DNA from: Alteromonas abrolhosensis
Lineage (GTDB): Bacteria > Pseudomonadota > Gammaproteobacteria > Enterobacterales > Alteromonadaceae
Assembly (NCBI RefSeq): GCF_001953635.1
Contig: NZ_MEJH01000003.1
Location: forward strand, 732,403-796,402
Reading direction: 5' to 3'
Length of the DNA: 64,000 bases
Part shown: positions 1 through 8,508 of the stretch, piece by piece
How positions within the stretch are numbered: the stretch's first letter is position 1
Layout of the letters: each line of letters opens with the position of its first letter
Translations under genes and position numbers: made by a program
The notes under the pieces: model-generated
What the model was told of the DNA's origin: nothing
Database searches by the model: none
The model's input: the letters and a program-made list of their open reading frames with translations, nothing else

Positions 1-1062
1 TTTACTGCAGCGCACATGGTAGAAAAAGGCATTACACCCGACGCCATATGTAGTTCTGCGAATATTGATTACGCCTATCATTTTGATGCAGGGCTGTTGG
101 GAGACTTCTTAAAAGAATATGCTCTGAATAAAGGGGTTTCCCACCAAATTGGTACAGTGGCTAATGTAGAATGTCATGAGCACACTATTACCGCGCTTCA
201 ACTGGATGACGGAAATACATTAAGCGCAGACTTTTTTATTGATTGCTCGGGGTTTCGAGGGCTTCTTGGCAAACAAGCCCTGTCGCGAAGGTTTACAAGC
301 TATGCCGACACCTTGTTTAACGATGCTGCCGTAGCCATTGCCAGCGACGCGACAGCATCACCAGAAACTGCATTACAAACTCGCTCTATTGCGCTTAGTC
401 ACGGCTGGCAGTGGCACATTCCCCTAACTAGCCGCACCGGCAACGGTTATGTATACAGTTCACAATTTTGCACTGAAGCCAAAGCAGAAGAAGAGCTTAG
501 ACTTGCATTAGAACCAGACCAACCCCATCAGCAGGCGCGGCATTTGAAAATGACCGTAGGCAGACTAGAAGAACACTGGAAAGGTAATTGTTTATGCATA
601 GGGTTGTCTCAGGGCTTTATTGAGCCATTGGAAGCCACTGCACTTATGCTGGTGCAGTACGCACTGCATCACTTTATCGATTGCTGGCAAAGTAACAATC
701 CGCGAAGAGAGGAACGCTATAATTCTGAGATAAACCGAATGTTCGATGGTATTCGGGACTACATTGCTGCTCATTACTTTTTAAATACTCGCGACGATTC
801 TGCCTACTGGGTTGCCTGTCGCGAAGACTTAAAGGTGCCGGATACCCTTTCTTATTTGCTGAATGCGTGGGATAAAGGCGCCAGCTTCGAACATGCGCTT
901 AATGAAGTAGATAACAAACTGGTTTATTTGCGACCTTCTTGGTACTGCATTTTTGCGGGAATGAAGCGCTTTTCTAATAACTCAACGCTACTTGCACAGC
1001 CCAATATCCTTGCACTTCGCACTATGCAGCAATCGGTAGACGGCGCGTATCGAGCAAGGTAA
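1..1062 (+). CDS. Tryptophan halogenase family protein, 3' part
   Basis: This is the C-terminal part of a flavin-dependent halogenase-like protein. The reading frame is open from the first base (Phe-Thr-Ala-Ala-His before the first Met at 16), so the gene begins outside the window. About 353 codons are present; family members are usually about 500 residues. The WxWxIP motif that marks flavin-dependent tryptophan halogenases is visible as WQWHIP near bases 405-422. It is followed by the typical segment in which a Gly-rich loop (CIGLSQGFIEPLEATAL) binds flavin and substrate. These enzymes use FADH2, oxygen and halide to halogenate an aromatic substrate. Many marine homologues have no known substrate, and this one cannot be assigned one. 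Alteromonadales homologues often lie beside TonB receptors, but the upstream context is not visible. Family call firm, substrate unknown. Confidence 0.88.
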   Translation, partial: FTAAHMVEKGITPDAICSSANIDYAYHFDAGLLGDFLKEYALNKGVSHQIGTVANVECHEHTITALQLDDGNTLSADFFIDCSGFRGLLGKQALSRRFTSYADTLFNDAAVAIASDATASPETALQTRSIALSHGWQWHIPLTSRTGNGYVYSSQFCTEAKAEEELRLALEPDQPHQQARHLKMTVGRLEEHWKGNCLCIGLSQGFIEPLEATALMLVQYALHHFIDCWQSNNPRREERYNSEINRMFDGIRDYIAAHYFLNTRDDSAYWVACREDLKVPDTLSYLLNAWDKGASFEHALNEVDNKLVYLRPSWYCIFAGMKRFSNNSTLLAQPNILALRTMQQSVDGAYRAR

Positions 1063-1168
1063 CCCCAACTAAGCTAGAACGCACGAACATTTAAAATTAC
1101 GCCTTTCACCCGATTACATTTAAAAATATAATGAAAGCAGGCAAATTCATTAGAAAGTGTAATTAACT

Positions 1169-2017
1169 ATGAAGCAGCTTTCCCTTGATACCTTACGCAC
1201 CTTCGTTAGCGTTATTGAGCTTGGTGGCTACGCTAAAGCGGGCGACTTTTTAGGCCGTTCTCAACCGGCAATAAGCCTACAAATAAAAAAGCTAGAGTCG
1301 CAGTTAGACCGCAAGCTATTTACCAAAGTAGGGCAACGGCATGTACCTAGCGCCGACGGCAATTGGCTGTACCCAAAAGCGAAAGAACTGCTAGAGCTTA
1401 ACGATAACATCTTTCGCAGCTTAACCCCTACCCCGCTTAGCGGTCGCTTGCGCCTTGGCATTCCCAATGAATTTGCTTCTACATTATTGCCGGGCCTAAT
1501 TGGCGAATTTTCAAAGCGCTATCCCGATGTATCACTTGAAGTGACCTCGGCCTTAAGCCGTGATTTGCTGCATCCGTCGCAGCGCGATCATTTCGATTTA
1601 ATTTTGGCGTTGGTGAATCCGGGCGAGCAGACAGAAGGCGAAGTAGTGTTAGAAGATGACGTGGTTTGGGTTGGCGACACGGCTCATCCGTTGGTTGGCA
1701 ACAACATTCCTTTGGTGCTTGCTCCCGACGGTTGTATGTATCGAAGCCGCGTTATTGAGCAGTTAAAGCAGCAAACCTTTGCATGGAAAATCAGCTATAC
1801 CAATGCAGATTTAGGCGGGCTGGTTGCCGCCATTCAACAGGGGCTAGGCGTGACAGCTCTAGCAAAATCTAGCTTACCGGCAAACCTAGTAGCGCTAAAC
1901 CACCCGCACCTGCCCAAATTAGGCAAGGTGAATATTTGCCTGTTCAATCAAGATACACAGCACCCGGTGATCAGTAAAACTCTGGCCGAGTTCTTTAAAG
2001 TGAGGTTGAGAGGGTAA
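1169..2017 (+). CDS. LysR family transcriptional regulator
   Basis: A 282-residue LysR-type regulator of normal family length. Residues 1-60 form the winged helix-turn-helix (TLRTFVSVIELGGYAKAG, then GRSQPAISLQIKKLE). The remainder is a periplasmic-binding-protein-like effector domain beginning near residue 90 (GRLRLGIPNEFASTLLPGL). It lies 106 bases downstream of the halogenase gene on the same strand, too far for clear translational coupling, and precedes a 398-base gap. Its target is not shown by the sequence; such regulators often control an adjacent gene. The ATG at 1169 was chosen because it gives the standard N-terminus that runs directly into the DNA-binding helix. Confidence 0.9.
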   Translation: MKQLSLDTLRTFVSVIELGGYAKAGDFLGRSQPAISLQIKKLESQLDRKLFTKVGQRHVPSADGNWLYPKAKELLELNDNIFRSLTPTPLSGRLRLGIPNEFASTLLPGLIGEFSKRYPDVSLEVTSALSRDLLHPSQRDHFDLILALVNPGEQTEGEVVLEDDVVWVGDTAHPLVGNNIPLVLAPDGCMYRSRVIEQLKQQTFAWKISYTNADLGGLVAAIQQGLGVTALAKSSLPANLVALNHPHLPKLGKVNICLFNQDTQHPVISKTLAEFFKVRLRG

Positions 2018-2415
2018 AGCATCTAATGTCAGTTGAGCGCGAGTCTTCTCATATATACGTTCAAGTAGCCATATTCACATTCTGGTAAGAATCTTTAACT
2101 ATATTGTTCTGGGTCAAACACCTTCTTAATTGCAACAGAACCGTTATTCCGGGAATAAAAATTAATGCTATAAATATTAGCTCATAGCATATCGGTTTCC
2201 GTGGAAGGCACGAGCGCATTACCCAATTTTTACTTTATGAAAATACCTTACTAATTTGCTTAGCTTCAGCAGTTGGATAAGTAAGGGCGTTCTTTCAAAG
2301 TTATTGGGCGAGCATCGCTAGCAACAGGGCTTGGGCTCGTCTTTTTTCACCTCAGCCGCATATGCGCTTTATCAGTGGATATACGACATCGTGACGCAAT
2401 CTAAGGAGTGAGAAA
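2018..2415. other. Intergenic region, 398 bases, with a short palindrome
   Basis: No gene was recognised here. A perfect 15-base inverted repeat, TTATTCC-G-GGAATAA, lies at 2144-2158. An AT-rich TATAAA (2169-2174) follows, which could be a -10 element for transcription toward the stress-protein gene at 2416. A good -35 was not found at the expected distance. A clear ribosome binding site (AAGGAG near 2402-2407) sits just before the next gene. Confidence 0.4.
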
Positions 2416-3372
2416 ATGAACACAGCACAACCTGAATGCTTAGTGTGTGCATTCAATGAAATAAACGACACTACAGCATTGCTAATACGTAAAAGTCAGC
2501 AGCTAGCTTCAATGCAAAACTTACCCTTGAAGTTGTTGTGGGCAATTAACGATAAAATGTTTTCATTCGAACACCTAGATTTGCCTGAACTTAAAGCAGA
2601 GGAACGCGTTCAGCGGGAATTTAGTCTCTTTGCCGAAAAACACGGTTTTAGCGATATTAGCAACTGTGATATTCGATTTGGTAAACCCTTTGTTGAAATT
2701 ATCCGCTACCAGAACGCAGTCAACGCCAAATTAGTCGTTAAGCAAATGGAAGAAAAAAGCTGGATGTCTAACAGCATAGCCAGTGACGACTTCAAACTAC
2801 TCAGAAAGTGCCCTACTCCCGTTTTATTGACACGCTCTGACTCTGATGAATTCCCAAAGAATATTTTAGTTGCCGTTGACTTCGACAGAGACGATAGCAC
2901 TTCTAAAGACGATGAGTTAAATAAGAAAATGCTCGACACTGTAGTGCATTTTTTTGATAAGCCTGAAACGCACTGCACCGTACTTAACGCTTATAGCGCG
3001 CCACAATCTGGATTTGTGAGCTTATTTGCTGATTACCCAGATAAGTTAGTAGACGACATGCTTGCCAGCGAAAAACGCTTTAAAGGTGGTGAGCTAAACA
3101 TGTTAAGTCGATACTTTGTTGAACATTTAAAACCTCAGTATCTGCAGAACAACTTCAAAAAATTACTGCTGCAAGGATACGCAGAGCAGTTGATTCCCCA
3201 GCAAGTAGAAAAAATCGAAGCTGACCTTTTGGTTATTGGTTCGGTGGCAAGAACGGGCATACAAGGCTTCATTATGGGAAATACAGCCGAAGAAGTATTG
3301 AGCAATGTGAAGTGCGACGTACTTACTCTTAAGCCAGATGGCTTCGTCTCTCCGGTACTGGCCACAGACTAA
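2416..3372 (+). CDS. Universal stress protein, tandem two-domain type
   Basis: A 318-residue cytoplasmic protein with two Usp folds in tandem, the size and layout of UspE-like proteins. The first half (about residues 1-140) is divergent. The second half begins near residue 150 (PKNILVAVDFDRDD) and carries the nucleotide-binding pattern G-x2-G-x9-G near the C-terminus (GSVARTGIQGFIMGNTAEE). Usp proteins bind ATP or AMP and support survival under starvation, oxidant or respiratory stress; the exact ligand here is unknown. It has a strong ribosome binding site (AAGGAG). It ends 85 bases before the lactate permease gene on the same strand, so the two may be co-transcribed. Confidence 0.9.
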   Translation: MNTAQPECLVCAFNEINDTTALLIRKSQQLASMQNLPLKLLWAINDKMFSFEHLDLPELKAEERVQREFSLFAEKHGFSDISNCDIRFGKPFVEIIRYQNAVNAKLVVKQMEEKSWMSNSIASDDFKLLRKCPTPVLLTRSDSDEFPKNILVAVDFDRDDSTSKDDELNKKMLDTVVHFFDKPETHCTVLNAYSAPQSGFVSLFADYPDKLVDDMLASEKRFKGGELNMLSRYFVEHLKPQYLQNNFKKLLLQGYAEQLIPQQVEKIEADLLVIGSVARTGIQGFIMGNTAEEVLSNVKCDVLTLKPDGFVSPVLATD

Positions 3373-3457
3373 GGATTGCCTGAATCAATGCTCCGCCTGT
3401 GTTTGATGCAAACGTTAGATCATACGCACGAATAATATAGTGAAGTCGAGACGTTAA

Positions 3458-5092
3458 ATGATAGCCACATACTTGCTTGTTGCCGCATACGCTCCGCTAG
3501 TTTTACTAATTTATCTCATGGTGAAACCAAGCGGTATGGTATCAAGTAAGGCCTTACCCTTGTGCGCTTTAGTTGCATATTTGCTGGTGATTTTTCAGGG
3601 GCATTCACCTTTAGCTGTTGTACACGCAAGCGTTATACAAGGCGCATTGCTCGCCCTTACCCCCTTATCTATTATAGCCGGCGCCATTTTTCTATTTTTG
3701 TGTATGGAAAATACAGGCGCACTTTCAACGTTGAAAAATGGCTTAAATAAAATAAGTCAGAACAAGGTTGCTCAGCTAATGATTGTGGGCTGGGCGTTCA
3801 CATTTCTTATTGAAGGTGCTAGCGGATTCGGCACTCCAGCTGCAATAGCGGCGCCTATACTCTTTAGCTTAGGCTTTTCACCTGTAAAGGTTGCCTTATT
3901 TTGCCTAGTGACCAATACCATTCCCGTTATTTTTGGAGCCATGGGCACACCGGTGTGGTTTGGGATGTCGCTATTATCACTGCCAGAAGCAACGATTACT
4001 GATATTGCTAAGCTTGCAGCACTCATCAGCACACTTGTTGCACCGGTAATTGTGCTTTTGGCTTTGCGGTTAGTTTTGCCGTCATGGCATGCAATATTTA
4101 GACATTGGTTGTTTATCCTTTCTTCTACGTTCGCATGCACCCTGCCTTTTCTCGCGTTAAGTTTTTTCGGCGTTGAATTTCCCTCTTTGCTGGGCGGAGG
4201 TATTGGTCTGATAGTGACTGTAATAATGGCTAAAGCAGGCTTTGGGCTTTCGTCGACTAACGACGTTGAAACAAAATCAGACGCTGAACATGAGCTGGCC
4301 GAATCCCCTAATTACAGAGCGCTTGTTAAAGCGTCTTTTCCCTTATGGGGCACAGTCATAATTCTTTTGCTCACGCGACTTCCTGAACTTGGGCTTAGAA
4401 GCTTGTTGCAGGACGGTGAGCCTAATATCACAGCATCGCTGGGCATATTGGGCAACGTGTCGGTAAGTGCCAGCTTAGTCATATCATTGGCAGATATTTT
4501 AGAGACAGGTATTCAATGGAAACATAGCGTTCTTTATATTCCGTCGTTAATACCTTTTATTGTTGTTGCCCTAGCCAGTGTTTACAGTTTTGGCGCTCGA
4601 GAGTTTGTACCAAGAGTAAGCTCAGTGTCTGTCCAAACCGCAAAACGCATGACTAACCCTTTATTTGCATTATTAGGCGCGCTCATATTTGTAAACTTAA
4701 TGATGCTTGGGGGAGAACAATCGGCCGTTTCACTCATTGGCAGACACATGGCAGATTTAGCAGGTAATAACTGGCCATTTTTCGCACCACTACTTGGGGC
4801 ACTTGGCAGCTTTTTTTCTGGTTCGGCTACCATTTCTAACCTGACCTTCGCAGGAATTCAATACGCCATTGCTGAACAGCTTTCTTTACCCTTGTCGGTA
4901 GTGCTTGCGCTTCAAAGCGTGGGGGCTGCAATGGGAAATATGGTGTGCATCAATAACATTGTGGCGGTAACTGCAATTCTAGGCCTTAAAGGTCAAGATG
5001 GCGTTATATTAAAAAAAGCGGCGAGTGTTCTTGCTGTATACGCCATTATGGTGGGTATTTTAGGAAGTGGGTTAATTAGTGCGTATCGCTAA
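3458..5092 (+). CDS. lldP: L-lactate permease (LctP family)
   Basis: A 544-residue inner-membrane protein with 12 or more hydrophobic segments, matching the LctP/LldP family of lactate and glycolate transporters driven by proton symport. Family hallmarks are the EGASGFGTPAAIAAP segment near residues 118-133, the GTPVWFG segment near 165 and the C-terminal GSATISNLTFAG and GNMVCINNIVAV segments. Length is typical (E. coli LldP is 551). It follows the stress protein gene and ends just before a strong bidirectional terminator. No lactate dehydrogenase genes (lldD, lldEFG or dld) are adjacent, so the substrate rests on family membership. Confidence 0.88.
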   Translation: MIATYLLVAAYAPLVLLIYLMVKPSGMVSSKALPLCALVAYLLVIFQGHSPLAVVHASVIQGALLALTPLSIIAGAIFLFLCMENTGALSTLKNGLNKISQNKVAQLMIVGWAFTFLIEGASGFGTPAAIAAPILFSLGFSPVKVALFCLVTNTIPVIFGAMGTPVWFGMSLLSLPEATITDIAKLAALISTLVAPVIVLLALRLVLPSWHAIFRHWLFILSSTFACTLPFLALSFFGVEFPSLLGGGIGLIVTVIMAKAGFGLSSTNDVETKSDAEHELAESPNYRALVKASFPLWGTVIILLLTRLPELGLRSLLQDGEPNITASLGILGNVSVSASLVISLADILETGIQWKHSVLYIPSLIPFIVVALASVYSFGAREFVPRVSSVSVQTAKRMTNPLFALLGALIFVNLMMLGGEQSAVSLIGRHMADLAGNNWPFFAPLLGALGSFFSGSATISNLTFAGIQYAIAEQLSLPLSVVLALQSVGAAMGNMVCINNIVAVTAILGLKGQDGVILKKAASVLAVYAIMVGILGSGLISAYR

Positions 5093-5119
5093 CAAGCTCG
5101 CGATGTGCTTGGGCATAAA

Positions 5120-5152
5120 AAAGGGTAAGACAACGTGGTTGTCTCACCCTTT
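5120..5152. terminator. Bidirectional terminator between lldP and the DHH gene
   Basis: A stem of about 15 base pairs (AAAGGGTaAGACAAC paired with GTTGTCTcACCCTTT around a GTG loop) lies between two convergent genes. It is flanked by A-rich sequence on the left and T-rich sequence on the right, so it can act on both strands. Confidence 0.85.
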
Positions 5153-5168
5153 ATTGAATTACTAGCCT

Positions 5169-6101
5169 TTACCCATCGCTAGTAATGGTGTCGATAATCT
5201 CATTTAGCACGGTTTCTGCTTTACTCGTTTCAACCTGACATGTGCCTGCGTTCATGTGACCGCCACCGCCATACTTCAAACATAACTCACCTACGTTAGT
5301 GTTAGAGGTGCGGTTGGTAATTGACTTCCCAATTGCAAACACTACGTTTTGTTTTTTAAGCCCCCACATCTTGTGAATAGAAATATTGCAGTCTGGGTAC
5401 ATGGCGTAAATCACAAAGCGATTAGTCGCGTAAATAGTTTCTTGGTCGGTTAAGTCCAATACTACTAAGTTGTCGTACACGGTAGAGCATTTCGCTATTT
5501 GTACCTTCGCCATTTCATTATGTTCGTGATACAAGCTTACGCGCTCAGCAACGTCTTCCATTTGAAGAATTTCTTCAATAGTGTGGTCTTTGCACGCATC
5601 TATCAGCTTCATCATTAACTGGTAGTTAGAGATCTTAAAATCTCTGAATCTGCCAAGCCCAGTGCGCGCATCCATAATGAAATTCATGAGCACCCAGTCG
5701 GTGGGCTCTAAGATCTCTTCTTCAGTAAACTGTGCGGAGTCGCCTTTATCGACCGCCTCCATCATTTCCTCTGAGATATCAGGAAACTTTTCTGCACCAC
5801 CATAGTAATCGTATACCACCCGTGCAGCGGACGGCGCTTTCGGATCGATAATGTGATTATCAATGTCGCCTGAATTACGTACTGTCTCACTCAGGTGATG
5901 GTCGAATGCAAGGTGACAACCTGCTACGTAAGGCAGATTGGTTGTGATGTCGTTTTCGGTAATATCAATTTTACCGTCTTGCATGTCTTTCGGATGAACA
6001 AACAGAATATCGTCAATTAAGTCTAAATCTTTCAATAAAACTGCACATACAAGTCCATCGAAATCACTTCGCGTAACCAATCTAAATTTTCTTTCAGGCA
6101 T
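5169..6101 (-). CDS. DHH/DHHA1 family phosphoesterase
   Basis: A 310-residue protein of the DHH superfamily, which includes RecJ, NrnA-type nanoRNases and exopolyphosphatases. Near the N-terminus it has the metal-binding DFDG motif (residues 14-17). The family name motif appears as FDHH (about 67-70). The C-terminus has the GGGGH signature of DHHA1 domains (about 281-285). These enzymes hydrolyse phosphodiester or phosphoanhydride bonds using Mn ions. The substrate (nanoRNA, pApA or polyphosphate) cannot be told from the sequence. It stands alone, convergent with lldP. Annotation pipelines often call such proteins exopolyphosphatase-like. Confidence 0.82.
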   Translation of the reverse strand: MPERKFRLVTRSDFDGLVCAVLLKDLDLIDDILFVHPKDMQDGKIDITENDITTNLPYVAGCHLAFDHHLSETVRNSGDIDNHIIDPKAPSAARVVYDYYGGAEKFPDISEEMMEAVDKGDSAQFTEEEILEPTDWVLMNFIMDARTGLGRFRDFKISNYQLMMKLIDACKDHTIEEILQMEDVAERVSLYHEHNEMAKVQIAKCSTVYDNLVVLDLTDQETIYATNRFVIYAMYPDCNISIHKMWGLKKQNVVFAIGKSITNRTSNTNVGELCLKYGGGGHMNAGTCQVETSKAETVLNEIIDTITSDG

Positions 6102-6185
6102 AGTTTATCCATCGTTCACTTAGGGAGTAATTTTAAGTGTAACAGCTAATAAAAATTTTGAGAGACAGGTTTGTTAACTTCTTAT

Positions 6186-7475
6186 TTAACTTTTTAAATT
6201 CACAAGTTTACCCAGCGGATTCGCCAAACTTTCTGGCGGCTCAGTAAAGTAAACGGGGCCCGTTTCAGTCATATACAAACAGTCTTCTAAGCGCACACCA
6301 AATTCACCCGGAATATAGATACCCGGCTCATTGGAAAAACACATGCCTTTTCTAAGTGGCGTATTTTCACCGCGCACAAAGTTAACGCTTTCATGACCTT
6401 CCATACCGATACCGTGACCTGTTCTGTGGCTTAACCCTGGCAGTTCATAGTCTTTACTGTACCCCTTGCTAGCATAGTATTGACGCACTGCGTCATCCAC
6501 TTTGCCTGCTGGCTCACCAATTTTAGCTGCAGCAAATGCTACGTTCTGCCCTTCCCTTACTGTGTGCCACACGTCCTGAACTTTCTGAGACGCTTTACCA
6601 AATACTAAAGTACGGCTTATGTCGCTTTGGTATCCGTGCACACTGCAACCACTGTCTAGCAAGATCACAGAGCCTTCTTTAATTGTTTGCGCAGCATTTG
6701 TGCCATGGGGGTAAGCACTTGCATCGTTAAACAGCGCCAAACACCACGTACCGCTGCCGCCTAAGCGCTGCTGTGCAGTATTCATCAAGCTTTTAACGTC
6801 CTGCTGACTCATACCAAGCTTTAGATTATTAAAAACAAACTCGTAGGCTCGTAAGGTCACTTCATTTGCCTTGTGCATAAGAGCCAATTCACTGGGCGTT
6901 TTGTACATGCGACAGCCAAGGGTAATTGGCTCGGCGGGAACAATACTCATATTTGGCAGTGCTTGGCTAACTCCGGTTACTATGAAGTAGCGTACGCTGC
7001 TCTCAAAGCCGATATTGCCGCTAGTTATGCCGCGCGATTTTAGAATATTGGCTACAACATCAAACGGGCTTTCATGTTCTTGCCACACTCTTACATCATC
7101 GCCTATAGCTAACGACTCAAGCACACTTGGCTTCTCGAAAAATGGCGTAACCACCGCCATGTCGCCTTTTTGAGGGATAACCAGCGCGGTCAAGCGCTCA
7201 CTACGCCACCATTTAATCCCCGAGAAATAATCCATAGCAGCGCCAGGCTCGACCAAAATTGCCGCAATATCTTGGGCTTTCATAAGCGACTGCGCTTTTT
7301 CGATACGCGCTTTACGCTCTTCTACGGTAATCGGCTTCGCATTTGCGGTAATATCGCTTAGCCCGCTTATATCGTTAATGTTTGTTGTATTGGTTTGACT
7401 AATTGCAGCCATAGAAGCCACAGGCGCAAGTGCAAAGCTAGCGCCCGCTAATTTTAAGAAATGTCGCTTATCCAT
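6186..7475 (-). CDS. Exported M24 family metallopeptidase (Xaa-Pro peptidase-like)
   Basis: A 429-residue pita-bread-fold metallopeptidase of family M24. All five predicted metal ligands are present: Asp274, Asp285, His354, Glu383 and Glu397. The N-terminal creatinase-type domain covers about residues 55-180. The N-terminus (DKRHFLKLAG followed by a hydrophobic run and SMAA) resembles a twin-arginine export signal in which the first Arg is Lys, so the enzyme may be exported folded to the periplasm. The start is supported by AGGAAGG just upstream. It probably cleaves X-Pro bonds or hydrolyses a creatine- or ectoine-like amide; the sequence does not settle which. It is not in an obvious operon; an amino-acid-type DMT transporter lies upstream on the same strand. 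Confidence 0.85.
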   Translation of the reverse strand: MDKRHFLKLAGASFALAPVASMAAISQTNTTNINDISGLSDITANAKPITVEERKARIEKAQSLMKAQDIAAILVEPGAAMDYFSGIKWWRSERLTALVIPQKGDMAVVTPFFEKPSVLESLAIGDDVRVWQEHESPFDVVANILKSRGITSGNIGFESSVRYFIVTGVSQALPNMSIVPAEPITLGCRMYKTPSELALMHKANEVTLRAYEFVFNNLKLGMSQQDVKSLMNTAQQRLGGSGTWCLALFNDASAYPHGTNAAQTIKEGSVILLDSGCSVHGYQSDISRTLVFGKASQKVQDVWHTVREGQNVAFAAAKIGEPAGKVDDAVRQYYASKGYSKDYELPGLSHRTGHGIGMEGHESVNFVRGENTPLRKGMCFSNEPGIYIPGEFGVRLEDCLYMTETGPVYFTEPPESLANPLGKLVNLKS

Positions 7476-7585
7476 GTTCCCTTCCTGTCGTTTTAATTAA
7501 GGTTGTTTAGCACCTTTTTATTTTATGAACATAACATTGAATTAATTTTGTACTAAAAACTTTAGTGTTTACTATTGCTAGCACT

Positions 7586-8461
7586 TTATGCCCACATAAC
7601 GAAGATCGCGGCAAGCCCAATAAGAAGTAAGCCAGCAATTTCGCGTTTTGTGACTGCATTTTTTAGCCAGTAATGTGAAAGTACCAAGGTAAGTAACACC
7701 TCTAACTGCCCAAGCGTTTTTACCAGCGCCACATGTTGTAATGCCATGGCCGTGAACCAACAAATTGAGCCCAAACAGCTTACCGTGCTTATCGCGAGCA
7801 CCTGCTCTTTAGCGAGGGTTAATTGTTTAAACACGAAGGGCTTGGTTAGCGCAATATAACCACTTAACGTTATCGCTTGTACACATAACACCCACAATAA
7901 AACCCAGGCAGCAGCCACTGTATGCTGAACATTAAGCATGTGACTGGCTTCGCGCACCAACAGTGATGTCAGCGCAAAGCAGCTACCGCAAGCAAGACCT
8001 ATAACCATGGTTTTCACACTAATACCATGAAGCCGGTTGCCGCTGCTTAACACAAATACTGCGATCCCGCCGATTACTATGCCCGCCCACCCAAGGGGCG
8101 TTAAATAACTTCCGAAAAAGAGCATGCCTACAACGCCGGCCACCAAGGCCTCACTTTTCGCAAGGCCTGCGCCAATGGCAAAATTCTTCTGCTTAAACAA
8201 AATCACCATTAAAGAAGTGGCCGCTATTTGAAGTAGCGAAGCACACAGTATCACTGCAATAAAAAAGCCTGAGAACTCAGGCACTTGACTGGCGCTACTG
8301 CTATAAAGGATAAGTAAATAAACAAGCGCTATTGGGGGAGCTAAGATAAAGCGAGAGAGCGTTACCCCAGAGGTGTTAACTGCGCCGCTCAATTTGCTCT
8401 GCAGCGCATTGCGCACGGTTTGCAAAATAACCGCGCCCAATGTGAATAAAATCCAACTCAT
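7586..8461 (-). CDS. EamA/DMT superfamily transporter
   Basis: A 291-residue inner-membrane protein with about ten hydrophobic helices arranged as two five-helix repeats, the layout of EamA-domain drug/metabolite transporters. The second repeat starts near residue 150. These carriers usually export amino acids or other metabolites. The substrate is unknown. It lies between two exported peptidases on the same strand, which fits a role in handling peptide breakdown products, but that is inference from position only. Confidence 0.85.
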   Translation of the reverse strand: MSWILFTLGAVILQTVRNALQSKLSGAVNTSGVTLSRFILAPPIALVYLLILYSSSASQVPEFSGFFIAVILCASLLQIAATSLMVILFKQKNFAIGAGLAKSEALVAGVVGMLFFGSYLTPLGWAGIVIGGIAVFVLSSGNRLHGISVKTMVIGLACGSCFALTSLLVREASHMLNVQHTVAAAWVLLWVLCVQAITLSGYIALTKPFVFKQLTLAKEQVLAISTVSCLGSICWFTAMALQHVALVKTLGQLEVLLTLVLSHYWLKNAVTKREIAGLLLIGLAAIFVMWA

Positions 8462-8508
8462 TAGCGTCGCTTTACCTTGTTATATCGCTACCTATAGTTA
8501 AGCGCGAA

